A stretch of DNA of 12,248 nt, from contig JBFKOW010000110.1 in assembly GCA_041628615.1 (NCBI GenBank), forward strand, positions 1 through 12,248, in the 5' to 3' direction. The position numbers were made by a program, and so were the translations under genes. This DNA comes from JAMWZF01 sp041628615 (GTDB taxonomy: Bacteria; Pseudomonadota; Alphaproteobacteria; Rhodobacterales; Rhodobacteraceae). Below the pieces are notes generated by a model. That model had not been told where the DNA came from. It searched no databases and saw only the letters and a list, made by a program, of their open reading frames with translations. Positions 7,528 to 12,248 of the stretch are shown piece by piece. Every line of letters starts with the position of its first letter. The stretch's first letter is position 1.

Positions 7528-9534
7528 ATGCAATCCGGCAACCGGCGGCCAAGGCGGCTTGACGCGATCCTCGATGCGCTGGCTTCGCGCATCGGGCTGG
7601 TCTCGGTTGTCGGATTGCTCGTGGCAATCTGCATCGGCGCCGGATTCGCGACCCAGACGGTCGTGACCCAGCTCCAGCAGAACCACACGGTGTTCCGCGA
7701 CAGGCAGGCCCGCAACGGCTATGTCGCGATGAGCGACATCCAGCGGATGATCCTGGTGGTGCAGCGGGCCCTCGACGAGGACGGCATGACCGAGGCCCTG
7801 GCGGCCGAGTTCCGCGACGCCGCGGACATCCTCTACGTCCGGACCGACAATTTCGGGCGCATCCTGAAGCGCGAGGAGACCGCGCTGCCCTCGGGTGCCG
7901 AGGCGATCCGGACCCTGTACGAGATCATCGACATCGCCGACCTCGCGATCGCGCAGAAGTTTCCCGACGTCCGCGGGCTGCTCGAAACCTTGCTCGCCGC
8001 GAATGACGAGGCGCGCACCCATCTCGTGCAGTTCCTCGACGACATGCGCCGCGAGGCGGAGGAAGTGCTCGAGACCCAGTCGCGCGCCGTCCGCAACCAG
8101 CAGGTGGTGGTGATCGCCAACCTTGCCGGGCTGACACTGATCGGCAGCGTCGCGCTGTTCCTGCTGCGGCTGGAGGTTCTCGGCCGCCGGGCGCGCGAGA
8201 TCGCGGAGGAGCGGGTCGAATACCTCGCCTATTTCGATCCGCTGACCGGGCTGCCGAACCGGGGCCAGTTCCAGGACAGGCTGCGGGATCTCCTGCCGAC
8301 GAACCGGCCGTCGGCGCTGATCTACGTCGATCTCGACGACTTCAAGCTGATCAACGACACCTACGGGCACAGCGCCGGGGACGCCGTGCTGCGTCATGTC
8401 GGCCGGGTGCTGACGGTGATCGCCGCGCGCGAGGACGGTTTTGCCGCCCGGCTGGGCGGGGACGAGTTCGCCCTCGTCCTGCCCGGCGACAACCTCCCGG
8501 TGCTGACCCGCCTGTGCGAAGAGATCATCGATACCACGGCCGAGCCGTTCTGGTTCGAGGGCGCGTCCTTCGTCGTCGGGGTCAGTCTCGGGCTGGCGAC
8601 CACGACCCAGGCGCGGTCGAACGGCGATGCCACCATCGACATGCTCTGCCGGGTCACGGACTTCGCGCTCTACAACTCCAAGGCCACCGGTCGCAAACGC
8701 TACACCGTCTACGACAAGCAGATCGAACAGCGGTTCTGGGCCCGCCGCGCGCTTGTCGAGGAACTGCCGCGGGCGATCGAGGACGGCGATCTCGAGGTGC
8801 ACATGCAGCCCAAGGTCCTGCTGCCCGACGGCAAGGTCTACGGGTTCGAGTCGGTCGTGCGATGGCGGCGCGAGGGGCGGCTGGTGCCGCCGAGCGAGTT
8901 CATCACCATCGCCGAGGAAAGCGGCCTCGTCCTCGAGATCGACCATTTCGTCCTCAGCCGGTCCGCCCGGCTCATCGCCGACTGGAACGCCGAGCACGGG
9001 ACCGAGTTCTCGATCAGCGTCAACCTCTCGACGCTGCATTTCAATTCGCCGCGGGTCTGCATGCGGGTGGAGGACGCGCTGTGGAAGGCCGGGCTGCCGG
9101 CGCGGCTGCTCACCCTCGAGATCACCGAAACCACCGAGATGCGCGACTGGAAACAGGCCCGCGAGATCCTCGACGACCTCAAGCGGACCGGCTGCAAGAT
9201 CGCCATCGACGACTTCGGCACCGGCTTTTCCTCGCTGGCCTACCTGCGGGCGATGCAGGCCAACGAACTCAAGATCGACCGGTCCCTCGTTCAGGAACTG
9301 GAAGACTCCAACAAGGCGCGGCTGCTGCTGTCCTCGGTCCTCGAGATCGCCCGCAATCTCGAACTCAGCGTCACCATCGAGGGGATCGAGACCGAGGAGC
9401 AGGCGCGGATCGTGCACGAGATGGGGGCGATCGCGGCGCAGGGGTTCCTGTTCGGCCGCCCCCTCCCCGCGCACGAGGCCCTCGCCGCCGCCACCCCGCG
9501 CGCCGGGCGGCGCTACAGCCGCGCCATCGGCTGA
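7528..9534 (+). CDS. dcpA: Membrane GGDEF-EAL protein, DcpA-like (c-di-GMP synthesis/hydrolysis)
   Basis: A 668-residue inner-membrane protein. TM1 spans about 22-46, a helical periplasmic sensor region 47-191, and TM2 about 192-216. A GGDEF domain follows (DPLTGLPNR from 237; DLDDFKLIND 268-277; GGDEF 310-314), then an EAL domain (about 410-660). The active-site GGDEF is intact, but the inhibitory site reads REDG (301-304) rather than RxxD. In the EAL domain the metal and catalytic residues are present: E441, N499, E531, D561-D562, K582, E618 and Q638. The signature itself is ESV, not EAL. Both activities are thus possible. It sits 7 bp after the pruR-like gene, as in the PruR-DcpA module, where the periplasmic partner switches the balance between cyclase and phosphodiesterase. 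The symbol is by homology of architecture and context. The start ATG has only a weak upstream ribosome site, suggesting coupling to pruR translation. Confidence 0.85.
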   Translation: MQSGNRRPRRLDAILDALASRIGLVSVVGLLVAICIGAGFATQTVVTQLQQNHTVFRDRQARNGYVAMSDIQRMILVVQRALDEDGMTEALAAEFRDAADILYVRTDNFGRILKREETALPSGAEAIRTLYEIIDIADLAIAQKFPDVRGLLETLLAANDEARTHLVQFLDDMRREAEEVLETQSRAVRNQQVVVIANLAGLTLIGSVALFLLRLEVLGRRAREIAEERVEYLAYFDPLTGLPNRGQFQDRLRDLLPTNRPSALIYVDLDDFKLINDTYGHSAGDAVLRHVGRVLTVIAAREDGFAARLGGDEFALVLPGDNLPVLTRLCEEIIDTTAEPFWFEGASFVVGVSLGLATTTQARSNGDATIDMLCRVTDFALYNSKATGRKRYTVYDKQIEQRFWARRALVEELPRAIEDGDLEVHMQPKVLLPDGKVYGFESVVRWRREGRLVPPSEFITIAEESGLVLEIDHFVLSRSARLIADWNAEHGTEFSISVNLSTLHFNSPRVCMRVEDALWKAGLPARLLTLEITETTEMRDWKQAREILDDLKRTGCKIAIDDFGTGFSSLAYLRAMQANELKIDRSLVQELEDSNKARLLLSSVLEIARNLELSVTIEGIETEEQARIVHEMGAIAAQGFLFGRPLPAHEALAAATPRAGRRYSRAIG

Positions 9535-9829
9535 CGGATCCGGGCACCGCCATTGTGAAGGCGATACGGGTCGGGCGGCCCTCCGGCCCTCCCGCCACGC
9601 GAGGCCCCCGAGGACCATCCGCGACTCTCGGCCCCGGCACCAACGCACCGAAGCAACGGATCGGCATGTCCCGTCAAGGCACGGCGCCCTTTCATTCGGG
9701 CTGGACCGCCAGTCGGGTTTCCGGACCGGGACGGCACGACGGGCGCGAACTCTATGCACAGACCGGCCAACCCGGAATGCGGCACGACGCCAAGGACATG
9801 CCGGACGGCAAGCATTTGCTAGGCGAATC
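9535..9829. other. Non-coding stretch between the GGDEF-EAL gene and the tRNA
   Basis: About 295 bases without a credible gene. Open frames here are short, lack ribosome sites and have no recognisable product. I see no clear terminator for the upstream gene: GGCC-CTCC-GGCC near 9580 is a 4-bp stem only. There is no integrase fragment or direct repeat of the tRNA 3' end. Confidence 0.5.
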
Positions 9830-9906
9830 TGGCGATCCCGCGAGGACTCGAACCCCGAACCTGCTGATTAGAAGTCAGCTGCTCTATCCTGTTGAGCTAC
9901 GGGACC
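9830..9906 (-). tRNA. tRNA-Arg (anticodon UCU)
   Basis: Read on the minus strand, the 77-base sequence folds as a cloverleaf. The acceptor stem is GGTCCCG with CGGGATC (one G-U pair). The D arm is in TAGCTCAACAGGATAGAGC. The anticodon stem GCTGA/TCAGC has loop CTTCTAA, giving anticodon TCT (9872-9870). The T arm contains GGTTCGAGTCC. Discriminator G is followed by an encoded CCA. It reads AGA codons, which should be rare in this GC-rich genome. Confidence 0.95.
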
Positions 9907-9916
9907 GCGCCCCGTC

Positions 9917-9945
9917 TCTATGGCGCGCTCGGGCGGCGCGGGCAA
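9917..9945 (-). promoter_or_regulatory. Candidate tRNA-Arg promoter
   Basis: On the minus strand TTGCCC (9945-9940), 17 bases, then CATAGA (9922-9917), ending 10 bases before the mature tRNA 5' end. Spacing is ideal and the hexamers are moderate. Confidence 0.4.
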
Positions 9946-9958
9946 GGTGTCGGTCGGT

Positions 9959-10270
9959 TCAGTGGGTCCAGGCGCCGCGGCGACGGGTGGCGAAGTTCTC
10001 GCCGTAGCCGCCGGGCCGGATGTTCGGCCGGCGCTTGTGCGGCTCGCGGACCACCGCGTCGATGCCATGCTCGCGGGCGTAGTCCAGCGCAGCTTCCTTG
10101 CTGTCGAAGCTCAGGCGGACCTGGCTCTGGGTGTCAGAGGACGAGGTCCAGCCCATCAGCGGGTCGATCTGGCGCGGCGTCTCGGGCCCGTATTCGAGCA
10201 CCCAGTTCCCGGTCTTGGCAGTGCCGGACTGCATCGCGGTGCGGGCGGGCTGGTAGATGCGGGCGCGCAT
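9959..10270 (-). CDS. NDUFS4-like accessory subunit of NADH dehydrogenase (complex I)
   Basis: A 103-residue protein of the ETC complex I subunit conserved-region family, the alphaproteobacterial counterpart of mitochondrial NDUFS4 (18 kDa). It is an accessory protein at the matrix/cytoplasmic arm that stabilises the NADH-oxidising module. Seen: MRARIYQPARTAMQSG at the start; the GNWVLEYGPE strand (21-30); DPLMGWTSSSDTQSQVRLSF (36-55), the family hallmark with GW; the helix SKEAALDYAREHG (57-69); and a basic tail EPHKRRPNIRPGGYGENF (76-93). The length is typical. No signal peptide or membrane segment. GGAGG (10283-10279) precedes the ATG by eight bases. It stands alone, away from any nuo operon, 66 bp after the SulP gene and just before tRNA-Arg. 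Confidence 0.9.
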   Translation of the reverse strand: MRARIYQPARTAMQSGTAKTGNWVLEYGPETPRQIDPLMGWTSSSDTQSQVRLSFDSKEAALDYAREHGIDAVVREPHKRRPNIRPGGYGENFATRRRGAWTH

Positions 10271-10299
10271 GGGCGGGGCCTCCGAATTGAACCGGACCT

Positions 10300-10328
10300 T
10301 GTATGCCGCAGCGCCCGCGCCCTGCCAA
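10300..10328 (-). promoter_or_regulatory. Candidate promoter of the NDUFS4-like gene
   Basis: On the minus strand TTGGCA (10328-10323), 17 bases, then CATACA (10305-10300), about 30 bp before the ATG. Five of six match at -35 and three of six at -10. It lies wholly in the 65-bp gap after the SulP stop, supporting independent expression. Confidence 0.45.
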
Positions 10329-10335
10329 GGGCCGT

Positions 10336-11964
10336 TCAGTGACCTGCGTCGATGATGCCCGTGCGGACCCCGTAATCGACCGCGAGTCCGTAATCCGGAT
10401 CGTCGTCGGCATCGACCACGAGGTGCCCGGCGCGGGACAACAGACGATGGCAGTCGCGGCTCAGGTGGCGGAGCTGGATCCGCTTGCCCGCCGCCTCGTA
10501 TTTCGCCGCCACCGCCTCGATCGCCTGCAGCGCGGACTGGTCCACCACCCGGCTGTCGGCGAAGTCGACGACCACCAGCCCGGGGTCGGCCTCCGCGTCG
10601 AACAGCTCCGTGAATCCGTCGGACGAGCCGAAGAACAGCGGCCCCACGACCTGGTAGACCTTGGCGCCTTCCGGGGTGGCGTAGGTCCGGGCATGGATCC
10701 GCTTGGCGTTGTTCCAGGCATAGGCCAGGGCCGAAACGACGACCCCCACCACCACCGCGGTGGCGAGGTCGGTGGCCACGGTGACCACGGTGACCAGCAC
10801 GATCACCACCGCGTCGGTGAGCGGCACCTTGGTCAGGATCCTCAGCGAGTTCCACGCGAAGGTGCCGATCACCACCATGAACATCACGCCCACCAGGGCG
10901 GCCAGCGGGATCCGCTCGATCAGCGGCGCGGCGAACAGGATGAAGGACAGCAGGAACAGCGCCGCCGCGATCCCGGCGAGCCGGGTGCGGCCGCCGGACT
11001 TCACGTTGATCATCGACTGGCCGATCATCGCGCAGCCGCCCATCCCGCCGAACACCCCGGTCACCGTGTTGGCGGCGCCCTGGGCGATGCATTCCTGCGA
11101 CGCGCCGCCCTTGCGGCCGGTGATGTCGCCGACGAGGTTGAGGGTCAGCAGGCTCTCGATCAGGCCGATCGCGGCGAGGATCACCGCGTAGGGCAGGATG
11201 ATCCGCAACGTCTCCCAGGTCAGCGGCACCGCCGGCAGGTGGAACGCCGGCAGCCCGCCCTCGATCGAGGCGAGATCGCCGACCAGCGGCGTGTCGAGGC
11301 CCAGCGCGATGACCAGAACCGCGGTGATCGCGATGCCGGCCAGCGGCGCCGGGATCGCCGCGGTGAGCCGCGGCACGAGGTGGATCACCGCCATGGTCAG
11401 CCCCACCAGCCCCAACATCAGCGCCAGCGGCCAGCCCGACAGCCATTCGCCCCCGCCCAGCCCGTGCCCCGAGGCCTCGGCGGTGCCGGGCACCTGGAAC
11501 TGGCTCATCTGGGCCAGGAAGATCACGATGGCCAGCCCGTTGACGAAGCCGAGCATCACCGGGTGGGGCACCAGCCGGATGAACTTGCCCCAGCGCAGCA
11601 CCCCCACCGCGACCTGGATCAGCCCCATCAGGACGACCGTCGCGAAGAGGTATTCGACCCCGTGTTCGGCCACCAGCGACACCATCACCACCGCCAGCGC
11701 CCCGGTCGCGCCCGAGATCATCCCTGGCCGGCCGCCGATCAGCGCGGTGATCAGGCCGACGATGAACGCGGCGTAAAGCCCGACCAGCGGCTCGACCCCG
11801 GCGACGAAGGCGAAGGCCACCGCCTCGGGCACCAGCGCCAGCGCCACGGTCAGCCCCGACAGGATCTCGATCCGCGCGCGGTCCAGCGTCCACTCCGTGG
11901 CCCCTGGCCGCGTCAGCGACCCGGACAGGCTTTCGGAAAACTGGGCGAGGGCGGCCTTGACCAT
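10336..11964 (-). CDS. SulP-family anion transporter with STAS domain
   Basis: Inner-membrane secondary transporter of the SulP/SLC26 family; members carry sulfate, bicarbonate or dicarboxylates, and the substrate is not readable here. Of 542 residues, about 30-415 form the multi-helix transport domain. It has the SulP opening LSGLTVALALVPEAVAFAFV (35-54), GATGALAVV (85-93), PHPVMLGFVNG (133-143) and the strongly conserved FGGMGGCAMIGQSMINVKSG (305-324). A STAS domain follows at about 433-512 (VGPLFFGSSDGF, then VVVDFADSRVVDQSALQAIE). The tail is acidic around 517-524 (VDADDDPD). The ATG at 11964 has GGAGG seven bases upstream. It is not in the choline island, but sulfate handling would fit a choline-sulfate user; BicA-type bicarbonate uptake is the main alternative. 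Confidence 0.9.
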   Translation of the reverse strand: MVKAALAQFSESLSGSLTRPGATEWTLDRARIEILSGLTVALALVPEAVAFAFVAGVEPLVGLYAAFIVGLITALIGGRPGMISGATGALAVVMVSLVAEHGVEYLFATVVLMGLIQVAVGVLRWGKFIRLVPHPVMLGFVNGLAIVIFLAQMSQFQVPGTAEASGHGLGGGEWLSGWPLALMLGLVGLTMAVIHLVPRLTAAIPAPLAGIAITAVLVIALGLDTPLVGDLASIEGGLPAFHLPAVPLTWETLRIILPYAVILAAIGLIESLLTLNLVGDITGRKGGASQECIAQGAANTVTGVFGGMGGCAMIGQSMINVKSGGRTRLAGIAAALFLLSFILFAAPLIERIPLAALVGVMFMVVIGTFAWNSLRILTKVPLTDAVVIVLVTVVTVATDLATAVVVGVVVSALAYAWNNAKRIHARTYATPEGAKVYQVVGPLFFGSSDGFTELFDAEADPGLVVVDFADSRVVDQSALQAIEAVAAKYEAAGKRIQLRHLSRDCHRLLSRAGHLVVDADDDPDYGLAVDYGVRTGIIDAGH

Positions 11965-11978
11965 GCGGGGCCTCCTTT

Positions 11979-11991
11979 CGTGTCGGACACG
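11979..11991. promoter_or_regulatory. 13-bp dyad next to the SulP ribosome site
   Basis: CGTGTC-G-GACACG is a perfect 6-1-6 inverted repeat ending four bases before the SulP GGAGG. The one-base centre fits a DNA operator better than an RNA hairpin. No regulator is assigned. Confidence 0.35.
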
Positions 11992-12020
11992 GATGATGGG
12001 ATCGGCGCGGTTCTAACGGA

Positions 12021-12056
12021 CCGGGCGCGCATGGCCAGCGCCCGGGGCGCATGGCC
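12021..12056. repeat. Direct repeat upstream of the SulP gene, 20-bp period
   Basis: GCGCATGGCC occurs at 12027-12036 and 12047-12056. Including the preceding bases (12021-12036 against 12041-12056), 14 of 16 positions match. The period of about two helical turns fits a regulator binding one DNA face, but function is unknown. Confidence 0.4.
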
Positions 12057-12248
12057 GCCATGACGCTGGGACATGGCCGGGGCGGCGCGGCGGCAACACT
12101 TCGTCGCGAAAACCGCCGCGCCGGGCGGCAATCCGGCCGGAACCCGCCGGCGGGCTGCTAGGCTGCGGACCAGCGGGCGGCGTCAGGACCGCCCGGTCAA
12201 GAACCGGACGACAAGAGGATGCAGGCAGCGCTCCCCCTCCCGACCCTG
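12057..12248. other. Right-edge stretch, no supported gene
   Basis: Upstream DNA of the SulP gene, very GC-rich. A GCTAGGCT element (12157-12164) resembles an alphaproteobacterial -10 for a rightward gene. An ATG at 12219 opens a frame (MQAALPLPTL) running off the edge. That ATG has AAGAGG directly abutting it, too close to be a ribosome site, and no -35 is seen, so a rightward gene is only possible. Confidence 0.3.

Noticed and set aside
7465..9759. Very long open frame on the minus strand (764 codons) opposite the GGDEF-EAL gene
   Set aside because: It is an antisense shadow in GC-rich DNA: Arg/Gly/Glu-rich low-complexity composition, no ribosome site, no recognisable domain, and the opposite strand encodes intact GGDEF and EAL domains.
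9830..9906. tRNA-Arg as an integration site for a mobile element
   Set aside because: No integrase, no direct repeat of the tRNA 3' end and no composition change is visible in the flanking ~295 bases.
9959..12061. A 700-codon minus-strand frame covering the SulP region and the complex I subunit
   Set aside because: Its first ~590 codons are an out-of-frame Arg/Gly-rich reading of the SulP gene; only the last 103 codons are real. The NDUFS4-like gene has its own ATG and GGAGG at 10270.
10303..12063. A 586-codon plus-strand frame opposite the SulP gene
   Set aside because: His/Asp/Gln/Arg-rich shadow of a hydrophobic protein on the other strand; no domain and no ribosome site.

Overview
The window reads as a chromosomal stretch of a GC-rich (roughly 70 % by eye) alphaproteobacterium, most likely Rhodobacterales (Rhodobacteraceae/Roseobacteraceae). 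The support is: a Shemin-pathway 5-aminolevulinate synthase with an FnrL-type TTGAT-N4-GTCAA box in front of it, an NDUFS4-like accessory subunit of complex I, a ChoXWV choline transporter, and TAGGCT-like -10 elements. This is inference from gene families; no species can be named. I see no phage, plasmid, IS or CRISPR signature.

Region 1 (1-5443) is a choline / choline-O-sulfate island. betB (cut by the window edge) and betI run leftward with a 4-bp ATGA overlap. choX-choW-choV run rightward from the same 100-bp divergent promoter region. That region holds a 20-bp perfect-armed palindrome (973-992), the probable BetI operator, overlapping promoter elements on both strands. ChoX keeps the aromatic choline box at a constant 7-residue offset from the Sinorhizobium meliloti protein. 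betC (choline-sulfatase) lies convergent to choV, and the two stops are separated by a 7-bp-stem hairpin. Together the genes import choline, release choline from choline sulfate, and carry out the second oxidation step to glycine betaine. betA would be expected just left of the window.

Region 2 (5541-9534) has hemA (leftward) divergent from a two-gene set. The first gene encodes a small exported SUOX-fold protein with no cysteine. The second encodes a membrane GGDEF-EAL protein starting 7 bp later. This pair matches the PruR-DcpA pterin-responsive c-di-GMP module known from Agrobacterium tumefaciens. The intergenic region carries the FnrL-type box, two further dyads and a short direct repeat. 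This raises the possibility that oxygen status is read by both heme synthesis and c-di-GMP signalling. The DcpA homologue has ESV in place of EAL and lacks the usual RxxD inhibitory site. This is the most interesting part of the window.

Region 3 (9535-12248) contains a near-300-bp stretch without a gene, tRNA-Arg(UCU) with an encoded CCA, a solitary NDUFS4-like complex I subunit with its own promoter, and a SulP-family anion transporter with a C-terminal STAS domain. All three genes are leftward. The last ~285 bp are upstream DNA of the SulP gene, with a 13-bp dyad and a 20-bp-period direct repeat. The edge of an unrecognised rightward gene is possible but not supported.
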